A stretch of DNA of 64,000 nt from the NCBI GenBank assembly GCA_017305135.1, contig JAFKNA010000015.1, positions 1 through 64,000 on the forward strand, in the 5' to 3' direction. Shown in pieces: positions 45,249-53,476 of this stretch (the stretch's first letter is position 1; each line of letters begins with the position of its first letter). The DNA comes from Lysobacterales bacterium (GTDB lineage Bacteria; Pseudomonadota; Gammaproteobacteria; Xanthomonadales; Rhodanobacteraceae). A program made the translations under genes and the position numbers. The notes under the pieces are model-generated. The model saw only the letters and a list, made by a program, of their open reading frames with translations. It had not been told where the DNA came from and searched no databases.

Positions 45249-45959
45249 ATGCGCCAGATCATCCTCGATACGGAAACCACCGGCCTCGAAGTCCAGCGCG
45301 ACCACCGCATCTTCGAGATCGGCTGCGTCGAACTGGTCAACCGCAAGCCGACCGGCCGGCATTTCCATTACCTGTTGAACCCCGAGCGCGCCGTCGACGA
45401 GGGTGCACGGGCGGTGACCGGGATCGACGAGCGGACGCTGCTGGACAAGCCGCGCTTTGGCGACATCGCGGCGGAATTCCTCGACTTCATCGATGGCGCC
45501 GAGATCATTGCCCACAACGCCGCGTTCGACGTCGGCTTCATCGAGGCGGAATTCGCGCGCGCCGGCTTCGGAGAAGGCCTGCTGGCCGCGCGCTGCCGGG
45601 TGCTCGACACGCTCACCCTCGCGCGCGAGAAGTTTCCCGGGCAGCGCAACAGCCTCGACGCGCTGTGCAGGCGCCTTGGCGTCGACAACAGCCATCGCGA
45701 ACAGCACAACGCGCGCCTCGATGCCAATCTGCTGGTCGAGGTCTACCTGGCCCTCACCTCCGGCCAGGGGCAGCTCGGCTTCGCCGATGAGCCGGGCGCG
45801 CTGCAGGCGCTGGCGGCACGGGCGGTGCAGCTCGTGACACGCCCGCGGATCCTGCGCGCGAGCGCCGTCGAGCTCGAGGTCCACGCGGCGCGGCTGGCCG
45901 CGATCGAGGCGAAGAGCCGGGCCTGCGTATGGCTGCGCCTGGAGGCGGTGCAGCCATAG
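45249..45959 (+). CDS. dnaQ: DNA polymerase III epsilon subunit
   Basis: The 236-residue protein starts MRQIILDTETTGLEVQRDHR with the ExoI DxE motif, and carries IIAHNAAFDVGFIEAEF and HNARLDANLLVEVYLAL with the HxxxxD motif. This DEDDh exonuclease proofreads for the replicative polymerase and binds the alpha subunit through its C terminus. The C-terminal clamp-binding segment is less clear here. Confidence 0.93.
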   Translation: MRQIILDTETTGLEVQRDHRIFEIGCVELVNRKPTGRHFHYLLNPERAVDEGARAVTGIDERTLLDKPRFGDIAAEFLDFIDGAEIIAHNAAFDVGFIEAEFARAGFGEGLLAARCRVLDTLTLAREKFPGQRNSLDALCRRLGVDNSHREQHNARLDANLLVEVYLALTSGQGQLGFADEPGALQALAARAVQLVTRPRILRASAVELEVHAARLAAIEAKSRACVWLRLEAVQP

Positions 45960-45971
45960 CCGGCCGGCGCG

Positions 45972-46712
45972 TCACCAGCCCATGTACTGCCCGCCGTTGA
46001 TGGCCAGGTTGGCGCCGGTGATCCAGCGCGCCTGCTCGGCGGCGAAGAAGCCGACCGCGTAGGCGATCTCGTCCGGCTCGCCGAGCCGGCCGATCGGGAT
46101 CTGCGCGACGATCTTGGCGCGCACGTCCTCGGGCACCGCCATCACCATGTCGGTGCCGACATAGCCTGGCGACACCGTGTTCACGGTGATGCCGAAGCGC
46201 GCGTTCTCCTGTGCCAGCGAGATGGTGAAGCCATGCATGCCGGCCTTGGCGGCGGCGTAGTTGGCCTGTCCGTACTGGCCCTTCTGGCCGTTGATCGAGC
46301 TGATCTGCACGACGCGACCCCACTTGCGCTCGCGCATGCCGTCGATCACCGGGCGGGTGACGTTGAAGCAGGAGCCGAGGTTGGTGGCGATCACGTCCTG
46401 CCATTGCTGGGCGTTCATCTTGTGGAAGGTGGTGTCGCGCGTGATGCCGGCGTTGTTGACCAGGATCTCCACCGGCCCGAGCTGGCGTTCCACCTCGTGC
46501 ACCATGGCTTCCGCACTGGCGGCGTCGGCGACGTCGCCCTGGGCGATGGCGAACTCGAACCCGTCGCGACGCTGCGCCTCCTGCCAGGCTCGCGTCTTGG
46601 CCTCGTCGCGGTAGTTGGTGGCGACCTTGTGGCCGAGGCTGGCCAGGTGCCGGCAGATCGCCGTGCCGATGCCGCCGGTTCCGCCTGTGACCAGAGCTAC
46701 GCGTGCCGTCAT
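45972..46712 (-). CDS. phaB: Acetoacetyl-CoA reductase (PhaB-like SDR)
   Basis: The 246-residue SDR begins [20 protein letters not shown] after a GAAGGAG ribosome site. Catalytic residues lie in [20 protein letters not shown]; the [12 protein letters not shown] stretch and the 246-residue length are typical of PhaB rather than FabG. It reduces acetoacetyl-CoA to (R)-3-hydroxybutyryl-CoA with NADPH for polyhydroxyalkanoate synthesis. No phaA or phaC is in the window, so a FabG-like role cannot be excluded. Confidence 0.83.
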   Translation of the reverse strand: MTARVALVTGGTGGIGTAICRHLASLGHKVATNYRDEAKTRAWQEAQRRDGFEFAIAQGDVADAASAEAMVHEVERQLGPVEILVNNAGITRDTTFHKMNAQQWQDVIATNLGSCFNVTRPVIDGMRERKWGRVVQISSINGQKGQYGQANYAAAKAGMHGFTISLAQENARFGITVNTVSPGYVGTDMVMAVPEDVRAKIVAQIPIGRLGEPDEIAYAVGFFAAEQARWITGANLAINGGQYMGW

Positions 46713-46767
46713 GGTTCGACTCCTTCGTGATGGGGATGGTGCAGCACCTGCCATTGTGCCGCAGCGT

Positions 46768-47694
46768 TCAGCCTGCGTCGTTCCGCGCCGCGGCAAAGGC
46801 GGCAACGGCGCACCCCGTGCGCGGGATCGCGGCGATGTCGAGGTGGGCGGCGGCGGCTTCCAGCAGCGCCCGCGGCGTGGTCGCGGCAGGCACGCGCTGG
46901 CCGAGGAAGCCCAGCACGGCACGCAACGCAGGCAGCGGGTTCGCCGGATCGACCGGCGCGGCCGCATCCTGCTTGGACAGCTTGCGCGCGCAGGCGTCGA
47001 GCGCCAGCGGCAGGTGCGCGTAGGTGGGCTGCGGCAGGCCGAGGCGTCGCTGCAGCAGGATCTGGCGCGGCGTCGAGTCGAGGAGGTCGGCGCCGCGCAC
47101 CACTTCGGTGATGTCCTGCGCGGCATCGTCCACCACCACCGCGAGCTGGTAGGCGGGGACGCCATCGGCGCGCCAGATCACGAAATCGCCCACCTCGCGC
47201 GCGAGATCCTGCTCGAAGCGGCCCTGGATGCGGTCGTCGAAGCCCACCTTCGCGCTGCCGACGCGCAGCCGCCACGCCGGTCGCCGATCCCGCGGCGGCG
47301 TGATGCAGCGGCCCGGATGCAGGCCGTCGCAGGGTTCGAGGTCGCTCCGGCTGCACCAGCAGGGAAAGGCGTCGCCGGTGTCACGGAGCGCCTTCAGGGC
47401 CGCCGCATAGGCCGCCGTGCGCGTGCCCTGCATCAGCACCGGGCCGTCGCTGGCGAGGCCGAACGCGGCGAGCGCATCGAGGATCGCCGGCGCCGCGCCG
47501 GGCAGGCTGCGCGCGGGATCGAGGTCTTCCATGCGCACGATCCATTCGCCGCCGGCGGCACGCGCGAAAAGCCAGCTGCCGACCGCCGCCACCAGCGAGC
47601 CGAAGTGCAACAGGCCCGTCGGCGAGGGCGCGAAACGGCCGCGGCAGCGGGTCACGCGACTGGGGGCCGGAAGGCGTCCGGGCGGCTCCGCCAT
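46768..47694 (-). CDS. gluQ: Glutamyl-Q tRNA(Asp) synthetase
   Basis: The 308-residue protein is a truncated glutamyl-tRNA synthetase without an anticodon-binding domain. [15 protein letters not shown] is the HIGH-like motif and [12 protein letters not shown] the KMSKS-like one. The zinc ligands are in [11 protein letters not shown] and PGRC. It attaches glutamate to queuosine at position 34 of tRNA-Asp. The start at 47694 gives [15 protein letters not shown] before the family core. Confidence 0.9.
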   Translation of the reverse strand: MAEPPGRLPAPSRVTRCRGRFAPSPTGLLHFGSLVAAVGSWLFARAAGGEWIVRMEDLDPARSLPGAAPAILDALAAFGLASDGPVLMQGTRTAAYAAALKALRDTGDAFPCWCSRSDLEPCDGLHPGRCITPPRDRRPAWRLRVGSAKVGFDDRIQGRFEQDLAREVGDFVIWRADGVPAYQLAVVVDDAAQDITEVVRGADLLDSTPRQILLQRRLGLPQPTYAHLPLALDACARKLSKQDAAAPVDPANPLPALRAVLGFLGQRVPAATTPRALLEAAAAHLDIAAIPRTGCAVAAFAAARNDAG

Positions 47695-47696
47695 GC

Positions 47697-47723
47697 CTTG
47701 AGTTCGCCGCGCCGCCCCCACAT
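47697..47723 (+). promoter_or_regulatory. Heat-shock (sigma-32) promoter candidate for htpX
   Basis: CTTGAG (47697-47702), 12-13 bases and CCCCACAT (47716-47723) resemble the sigma-32 pattern CTTGAA-N13-CCCCATNT. The htpX start is about 50 bases downstream. HtpX is heat- or envelope-stress-induced in several bacteria. Confidence 0.45.
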
Positions 47724-47772
47724 CATCCGCTCGCGTGCATCTGCACGGATCCTTGTCCGGAGTCGATTGTTC

Positions 47773-48648
47773 ATGAAGCGTGTCCTCTTGTTCGTCGCGA
47801 CCAACCTCGCGGTGATCGCGCTGCTGCAGATCGTGCTGTTCATCGTACAGGGCGTGTTCGGCGTGCGGCTCGGCAATTATTCGGGCCTGCTGCTGATGGC
47901 GGCGGTGCTCGGCATGGGCGGTTCGTTCATCTCGCTGGCGATGTCCAAGTGGATTGCCAAGCGCACCACCGGCGCGCAGGTCATCTCCCAGCCGCGCAAC
48001 GAGGCGGAGACCTGGCTGCTCTCCACCGTGCGCCGGCAGGCCCAGGCGGCCGGCATCGGCATGCCCGAGGTCGCCATCTACGATGCGCCGGACCTCAACG
48101 CCTTCGCTACCGGCATGAACCGCAACAACGCGCTGGTGGCGGTCAGCAGCGGACTGCTGCGGAACATGGATCGCGACGAGGTCGAGGCGGTGCTCGGCCA
48201 TGAGATCAGCCACGTCGCCAACGGCGACATGGTGACGATGGGCCTGATCCAGGGCGTCCTCAACACCTTCGTGATCTTCCTTGCCCGCGTCATCGGCACC
48301 GTGGTGGACAACGCGCTCAGCGGCAACCGCGACGGCGAAGGCAGCGGCGGCTTCGCCTACTTCGCCATCGTCATGGTGCTGCAGCTCATCCTTGGGGTAT
48401 TCGCCTCCATGATCGTGATGTGGTTCTCGCGCTGGCGCGAGTTCCGCGCCGATGCCGGCGGCGCCGGCCTTGCAGGCCGCGGCAAGATGATCGCCGCGCT
48501 GCAGCGGCTCGGCGCCAACCACGGCGAGGCCGCATTGCCGAAGGCGCTGCAGGCCTTCGGCATCTCCGGCGAAGGCGGCATCAGCCGGCTGTTCATGAGC
48601 CATCCGCCGATCGCCGAGCGCGTCGCCGCGCTGCAGGCGATGCGCTGA
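47773..48648 (+). CDS. htpX: Membrane metalloprotease HtpX
   Basis: The 291-residue protein has two N-terminal helices ([40 protein letters not shown]), the zinc motif [17 protein letters not shown] (HExxH), two further helices around 160 and 195, and a third ligand region [12 protein letters not shown]. HtpX degrades misfolded inner-membrane proteins together with FtsH. A sigma-32-like promoter precedes it. Confidence 0.92.
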   Translation: MKRVLLFVATNLAVIALLQIVLFIVQGVFGVRLGNYSGLLLMAAVLGMGGSFISLAMSKWIAKRTTGAQVISQPRNEAETWLLSTVRRQAQAAGIGMPEVAIYDAPDLNAFATGMNRNNALVAVSSGLLRNMDRDEVEAVLGHEISHVANGDMVTMGLIQGVLNTFVIFLARVIGTVVDNALSGNRDGEGSGGFAYFAIVMVLQLILGVFASMIVMWFSRWREFRADAGGAGLAGRGKMIAALQRLGANHGEAALPKALQAFGISGEGGISRLFMSHPPIAERVAALQAMR

Positions 48649-48742
48649 TCCCGGGCGCCGGGCTCGCGCCCGGCCGCAGATGCCGGGGCGACACGCACGA
48701 CGACCTCCATTCCCCACTGATCGCCTGCTCCGCACCCGACCC

Positions 48743-49789
48743 ATGCGCAATCCGATCTGGCTGCTCCTCCTGCTGTCCCTTGGCGCACCGCTGCAGGCGC
48801 TCGCGCAGGAATCCGCGCCGCTTCCCGCCGCCGCCGCGCTTCTGGACACGGTCGTGGTCACCGGCGAGCAGCCCGGCCCCGGCCTCTGGAAGGTCAGCCG
48901 GGGCGAGCACGTGCTGTGGGTGTTCGGCACGCTTTCGCCGCTGCCGAGGCGCATGCAGTGGAATGCCGACGAGGTCGAGGCGGCGCTGGCCGGCTCGCAG
49001 GAATTCATCGGCGCCCCCGGGGCCAGCTTCCATTCGGATCTGGGCTTCTTCGGCCAGCTCGCGCTGCTGCCCTCGCTGATCGGGGCGCGTGAGAATCCGG
49101 GCCATGTGCACCTCGACGCGGTGCTGCCGCCGGAGCTCTACGCGCGCTGGCGCAGCCGCAAGGCCGAGTACATGGGGCGCAATCCCAAGGTCGAGCGCTG
49201 GCGGCCGATCTTCGCCGCCATGGCGCTCTACGAGGCCGCGCTGAAGAAGCGTGGCCTCGATCCCGATCCGGAAATCGGGGAACGCCTCACCAAGCTGGCG
49301 AAGAAGGCCGGCGTGCCCGTCACGGAGGCGGACTACCGGTTCGAAATTGCCGATCCGAAGGCGGCGCTCAAGGAGTTCAAGCGGATGGCGCTGGACGACC
49401 AGGACTGCCTGGCCAGGACGCTGGATCGCATCGACGGCGACCTTGGCGCGATGGCGGCGGCCGCCAATGCCTGGGCCACCGGCGACCTCGATGCGCTGCG
49501 CTCGGTGCCGCTTGGCCGGAGCCAATGGCAGGCCTGCCGGGATGCATTGGCCGATACCACCCTGCTGCGTTCGCGCGGCATCACCGACGTCGAGGCGCGC
49601 GTGCGCGAAGCTTGGCTTACGGCCGCCGGGGACGCGCTGGAGCGCAACGCGAGCAGCTTCGCCATCGCTCCGATCGGCCGGCTGCTGCCCGCCGACGGCT
49701 ACCTGCACGCCCTGTGCGCCGCGCGGGACTGCGTGATCGAAGCGCCGGATGCCGCAGGCAGCGCGGAAGCGGAACCTGCCGCGCCCTGA
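48743..49789 (+). CDS. TraB/GumN-family protein, GxxH motif degenerate
   Basis: The 348-residue product starts MRNPIWLLLLLSLGAPLQAL, a signal peptide. The mature part matches TraB/GumN organisation: LWVFGTLSPLPRRMQWNADE, a long helical middle (LYEAALKKRGLDPDPEIGER) and ALERNASSFAIAPIGRLLP near the end. In active TraB/Tiki proteins the first block reads GTxH; here it is GTLS, so the metal-binding histidine is missing. The second block also lacks the usual His. I infer a non-catalytic exported relative. No operon partner is clear. Confidence 0.72.
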   Translation: MRNPIWLLLLLSLGAPLQALAQESAPLPAAAALLDTVVVTGEQPGPGLWKVSRGEHVLWVFGTLSPLPRRMQWNADEVEAALAGSQEFIGAPGASFHSDLGFFGQLALLPSLIGARENPGHVHLDAVLPPELYARWRSRKAEYMGRNPKVERWRPIFAAMALYEAALKKRGLDPDPEIGERLTKLAKKAGVPVTEADYRFEIADPKAALKEFKRMALDDQDCLARTLDRIDGDLGAMAAAANAWATGDLDALRSVPLGRSQWQACRDALADTTLLRSRGITDVEARVREAWLTAAGDALERNASSFAIAPIGRLLPADGYLHALCAARDCVIEAPDAAGSAEAEPAAP

Positions 49790-50006
49790 CGGGCTGGCGT
49801 CGACGTGCGTATCGGCAGGCAGGGCGCAGCTCCGGAGAACTCGAGCGCGGCGAAGGAGCCGGTGCGGGGCCTCCTCCACGGCCACGATGATGCGTGCGAA
49901 TCGGGTGCCGCCGCGCCGCCGTCGCCCGAAGGGCATGGCCGTGCCGTGCAATCTCCCGCGGAAAGGGCCACCATTACGGGTTCCACAATGTTCGAAGGGG
50001 AGATCC

Positions 50007-50813
50007 ATGAACAATCCTGGCCTCGGCAGGACCTGCGCCGCGGCGGTGGCCATGCTCGCCTGTGGCGTGGCGCAGGCGCAGCCCTCGCCGGCACTGGACC
50101 GCATCAGCTTCTGGATCGGCGGCTCGAACCTGGACACCGATGCGACCCTCGAAGCCAGCAGCTTCGATCCGCCGGAACACGGCAAGCTCGACCTCGGCAA
50201 GGGCAACCAGTCGATCACGCGGGCGCGCCTCGATCTGCTGCTGTTCGACGCGCAGGGCTTCAGCTTCGATTTCTACTCGCTCAATCGGAGCAAGAACCGC
50301 AGCTACGACGGCAATTTCCTGTTCCAGGGCATTCCCTTCGACCTCAATGCGAACCTGCGCACCAACTTCGACGTCGATCTCGGCAGCGCGGCATGGCGCT
50401 GGTGGTTCGGCCGCGGCGATGACGTGTTCGGGATCGGCCTGGGCGGCGCCTACTACCGGGTGAAGCTCGACCTCAACGGCACCGTGCAGATCGAGGACCA
50501 GGCCGTTTCAGCGCACGAGCACTGGACCGACAACGCGGTCGCGCCGGTGGTGACGCTCGCCTACAAGCACGCGTTCTCCGACTCCGTGCGCCTCTACATG
50601 GACGCCAGCGGCCTGAAGAAGAACGGCGGTTCGCTGACCGGGCACATCTACGACGTCCGTGCCGGCGTGGAATGGTTCCCCTGGACCAACCTCGGCCTCA
50701 GTGCCGAATACGGCAAGAGCAAGCTGAGCCTGCGCCGCGAGCGCGACGAATACGCCGCCGCGTTCAACAGCGACTTCCACGGCCCCTCGGTGTTCGCGCG
50801 CCTGCGGTTCTGA
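50007..50813 (+). CDS. Outer-membrane beta-barrel protein
   Basis: The ATG at 50007 has an AAGGGGAG ribosome site. The 268-residue product has a signal peptide (CAAAVAMLACGVAQAQ) and alternating aromatic/hydrophobic strands throughout (RARLDLLLFDAQGFSFDFYS, VFGIGLGGAYYRVKLDLNG, APVVTLAYKHAFSDSVRLYM). It ends in phenylalanine (PSVFARLRF), the outer-membrane sorting signature. I expect an 8-12 strand barrel. The family is not recognised. Confidence 0.78.
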   Translation: MNNPGLGRTCAAAVAMLACGVAQAQPSPALDRISFWIGGSNLDTDATLEASSFDPPEHGKLDLGKGNQSITRARLDLLLFDAQGFSFDFYSLNRSKNRSYDGNFLFQGIPFDLNANLRTNFDVDLGSAAWRWWFGRGDDVFGIGLGGAYYRVKLDLNGTVQIEDQAVSAHEHWTDNAVAPVVTLAYKHAFSDSVRLYMDASGLKKNGGSLTGHIYDVRAGVEWFPWTNLGLSAEYGKSKLSLRRERDEYAAAFNSDFHGPSVFARLRF

Positions 50814-50842
50814 GCAACCGCCAACCGGCGCAGCGATGCCTT

Positions 50843-50969
50843 TGCAGGAGCGACCGTGGTCGCGACCGGGGCCTCGCATGTTGGCAATGCCCGGATCGCC
50901 TGCACGCAGGCTCCTGCAGCGGTGGTCGGTGGCGCACGACGCCTTGTAGGAGCGACCGTGGTCGCGACC
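50843..50969. repeat. REP cluster after the barrel gene, three copies
   Basis: TGCAGGAGCG-ACCGTGGT-CGCGACC (50843-50867), an inverted CCTGCACGCAGG element (50894-50918), and TGTAGGAGCG-ACCGTGGT-CGCGACC (50945-50969). The first and third are nearly identical to the copy at 23962. Confidence 0.82.
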
Positions 50970-51015
50970 TCGGGCGTCGTCAGGCCGATGCGGCGCCGGG
51001 CACCTGCGCGCGGCG

Positions 51016-52230
51016 CTACCCGGCGCGGCGCAGGGCCACCACCGCGTTGAGGCCGCCGAAGGCGAAGGAGTTGCTGAGCACCGCCCGCACCGGCATTTCG
51101 CGCGCGGCGTTGGGCACGTAGTCGAGGTCGCAGTCGAGGTCCGCGTCGAGGAAGTTCGCCGTCGGCGGCACGACCTGGTCGCGCAGCGCGCCGATCGCGG
51201 CGACCAGCTCGATGGCGCCGGCGGCGCCCAGTGCGTGGGCGTGCATGGACTTGGTCGAGGACACCGCCAACCGGTCGGCGGCGGCGCCGAACACGCGCCG
51301 GATGGCGGCGGTCTCGGTGGGATCGTTGCCCGGCGTGCCGGTGCCGTGCGCGTTGATGTAGTCGATGTCGGCGGGAGCGAGCGCGGCATCGTCGAGCGCG
51401 CGCTGGATCGCCAGCGCGGCGCCGGCTTCGGACGGGAACACGATGTCGCCGGCATCGGCGGACATGCCGGCGCCGGCGAATTCGGCCAGTATCGGGGCGC
51501 CGCGCCGCTGCGCGTCCTCAAGCGTCTCCAGCACGAACATGGCGGCGCCTTCGCCGAGCACCATGCCGCGGCGCTGCTTGCAGAAGGGTCGGCAGGTATC
51601 GTCGGCCATCACCCGCATCGCCTCCCAGGCGCGCACCACGCCGAGCGTGATGCAGGCTTCGCTGCCGCCGGCAATGGCGGCACGGGCGACGCCGCTGCGC
51701 ACCATCTGGAAGGCCTGCGCCAGCGCATGGTTGGATGAGGCGCAGGCGCTCGAGGTCGCGAACGCCGGCCCGGTAAGCCCGAACTCGATGCCGATGTGGC
51801 TGGCCGGCGCACTGGCCATGAGTCGTACGATGGTCAGGGGATGCGTACGTGGACTCCGATCGCCGTACAGGCGCCGCGATGCCGCATCATGGGTGTGTTC
51901 ACCGCCGATGCCCGTGCCGATCACCACGGCGGTGTTGGCGCCGAGCGCGTCCGCCTCGAAGTCCACGCCCGAGTGCGCGATCGCCTCGCGCGCCGCGACC
52001 AGCGCGAACTGCGAGAAGCGGTCGAGCAGGAGCAGGCGCTTGCCATCGAAATGCCGCGCCGGATCGAAATCCGTGACCTCGGCGGCAATGCCGGCGCGCA
52101 GGTCTTCCGCGGCGAGGCTCGCGATCGGCCCGATCGCGCCGCGCCCCTCGCGCATGGCTGCCCAGGTCGCCGGGGCGGTATGGCCGAGCGGCGTGACCGC
52201 GCCCATGCCGGTGATGACGACGCGGTGCAT
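51016..52230 (-). CDS. Beta-ketoacyl-ACP synthase II-like (KAS II)
   Basis: The 404-residue condensing enzyme begins MHRVVITGMGAVTPLGHTAP. The active-site cysteine is in SSACASSNHALAQA, the two histidines in NAHGTGTPGNDPTE and KSMHAHALGAAGA, and a lysine lies between them in SSTKSMHAH. These enzymes join a malonyl unit to an acyl-ACP. It is 14 bases downstream of an acyl carrier protein gene on the same strand, away from the main fab genes, which argues for a dedicated pathway rather than primary fatty-acid synthesis. Confidence 0.88.
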   Translation of the reverse strand: MHRVVITGMGAVTPLGHTAPATWAAMREGRGAIGPIASLAAEDLRAGIAAEVTDFDPARHFDGKRLLLLDRFSQFALVAAREAIAHSGVDFEADALGANTAVVIGTGIGGEHTHDAASRRLYGDRSPRTHPLTIVRLMASAPASHIGIEFGLTGPAFATSSACASSNHALAQAFQMVRSGVARAAIAGGSEACITLGVVRAWEAMRVMADDTCRPFCKQRRGMVLGEGAAMFVLETLEDAQRRGAPILAEFAGAGMSADAGDIVFPSEAGAALAIQRALDDAALAPADIDYINAHGTGTPGNDPTETAAIRRVFGAAADRLAVSSTKSMHAHALGAAGAIELVAAIGALRDQVVPPTANFLDADLDCDLDYVPNAAREMPVRAVLSNSFAFGGLNAVVALRRAG

Positions 52231-52244
52231 GGGTGGGCTGCGGC

Positions 52245-52502
52245 TCAGGCCGAAGCCGCGGGCTTGGCGGCGACCAGCCGTTCCACCGCCTCGACCAGGC
52301 CACGCACCGACTCGGTGTCGAAATCCGGGTTGCGATCGGGCATCTCGATGTCGAAATGGTCCTCGATCTCGAAGATGATCTGCACGGCGTCCAGCGACTG
52401 GATGTCGAGGTCCTTCAGCGTCGAATCCAGCTTGATCGTGTCGCGCTCGATGCCGGCTTCGCGGGCGATGATGTCGAAAACGGTGTCCTGCACGCTGCTC
52501 AT
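52245..52502 (-). CDS. Acyl carrier protein
   Basis: The 85-residue protein shows the ACP pattern: TVFDIIAREAGIERDTIKLD, then DIQSLDAVQIIFEIEDHFDI with the phosphopantetheine serine in QSLD (about residue 36). It is diverged from housekeeping AcpP (no DSLDTVELVMALEEEF), fitting a specialised carrier. It is directly upstream of the ketosynthase gene. It likely carries the acyl group that this cluster builds or transfers. The promoter must lie in the 222-base gap to the divergent EmrE-like gene. Confidence 0.9.
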   Translation of the reverse strand: MSSVQDTVFDIIAREAGIERDTIKLDSTLKDLDIQSLDAVQIIFEIEDHFDIEMPDRNPDFDTESVRGLVEAVERLVAAKPAASA

Positions 52503-52724
52503 TGGAAGCCTCCGTGGGTCGCCGCGCCACCGCGGCGCCGGCAGGGCGAAAGGGCGGCATGATCGCCGTCCGTCCGCTGTTGTTCAAGCATCGGTGCCCG
52601 CCGGTCGACGCTGGGGCGCGCCGGCAGGCATACTGCGCCGGCTGCACGCCCGACCGACGTTCGTACGCGACGCTCCGCCGCATCGAGCGCGGCCGGCAGC
52701 ATGCTTCCCCACCGGATCGAACCG

Positions 52725-53084
52725 ATGTCCGCCCTCGTGGCCACGCTGTGGCTGCTCAACGTACTGCTCGACACTTTCGGGCAGCTTTCGTTCAAGGCCG
52801 CCGCCGTCCAGCCGGGCCTCGGCGAGGGGCTGGCGCGCTGGCGCGGGATGGCGGGGCGGCCGTGGATCTGGATCGGCGTGGCCTGCTACGTCGGCGAGTT
52901 CCTGGCCTGGCTGGCCTTCCTGTCGCTGGTGCCGCTGTCCGAGGGCGTGCTGCTGGGTTCGATCAACATCGTGGCGGTGATGATCGCCGGCCGCATCCTC
53001 TTCAACGAGCGGTTCTCCCCGCTGCGCACCGCCGGCATCCTGCTGATCGCCGCCGGCGTCGCCGTGGTCGGGTTCGGGGCATGA
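52725..53084 (+). CDS. EmrE-size DMT transporter, first of a pair
   Basis: The 119-residue protein has four predicted membrane helices (LVATLWLLNVLLDTFGQLSF, WIWIGVACYVGEFLAWLAFL, GVLLGSINIVAVMIAGRILF, AGILLIAAGVAVVGF). In helix 1 an aspartate (LLDTFGQLSFKAA) stands where EmrE has its proton-binding glutamate. Helix 3-4 contains NERFSPLRTAGILLIAAGV as in the EamA family. A second such gene overlaps its stop (ATGA), suggesting an asymmetric heterodimer as in ArnE/ArnF. An ATG at 52701 would add eight residues. Confidence 0.8.
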   Translation: MSALVATLWLLNVLLDTFGQLSFKAAAVQPGLGEGLARWRGMAGRPWIWIGVACYVGEFLAWLAFLSLVPLSEGVLLGSINIVAVMIAGRILFNERFSPLRTAGILLIAAGVAVVGFGA

Positions 53085-53476
53085 TGGCCATGCGGCGTTT
53101 CTACCTCGTCGGTTTCCTGGCGCTGGTGTCCTTCGACACCCTCGCGCAGATCTGCTTCAAGCTGACCGCCAACCATGCCTTCCCGCCCGAGGCGAACCTC
53201 GCCTGGCTGCTGCGCGTGGCGGCCTCGCCCTGGGTGTACGGCGCCATCGCCTGCTACAGCGGCGCCTTCGTCACCTGGATGACGCTGCTGGAGCACGCGC
53301 CGATCGGGCCCGCCTTTGCCGCCTCGCATCTGGAAGTCATCAGCGTGATGGCGCTTTCCGTGGTGATCTTCGGCGAGCGCATCGGCGCGCCGCAGCTCCT
53401 CGGCAGTGCGCTCATCATTGCCGGCATCATCTGCCTCGCGCTCAGTGAAACCGATGATGGCAAGGCGCCCACCTAG
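53081..53476 (+). CDS. EmrE-size DMT transporter, second of a pair
   Basis: The 131-residue protein starts MMAMRRFYLVGFLALVSFDT and repeats the helix-1 pattern of its partner (DTLAQICFKLTANHAF against DTFGQLSFKAAAVQPG): DTxxQxxFK. Helices 2-4 follow (WVYGAIACYSGAFVTWMTLL, FAASHLEVISVMALSVVIFG, LLGSALIIAGIICLALSE). GERIGAPQLLGSALIIAG is an EamA motif. It overlaps the previous gene by ATGA and ends with its stop inside the start of the next gene, so all three are translationally coupled. Probable lipid-carrier or amphiphile flipping; the cargo is unknown. Confidence 0.8.
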   Translation: MMAMRRFYLVGFLALVSFDTLAQICFKLTANHAFPPEANLAWLLRVAASPWVYGAIACYSGAFVTWMTLLEHAPIGPAFAASHLEVISVMALSVVIFGERIGAPQLLGSALIIAGIICLALSETDDGKAPT

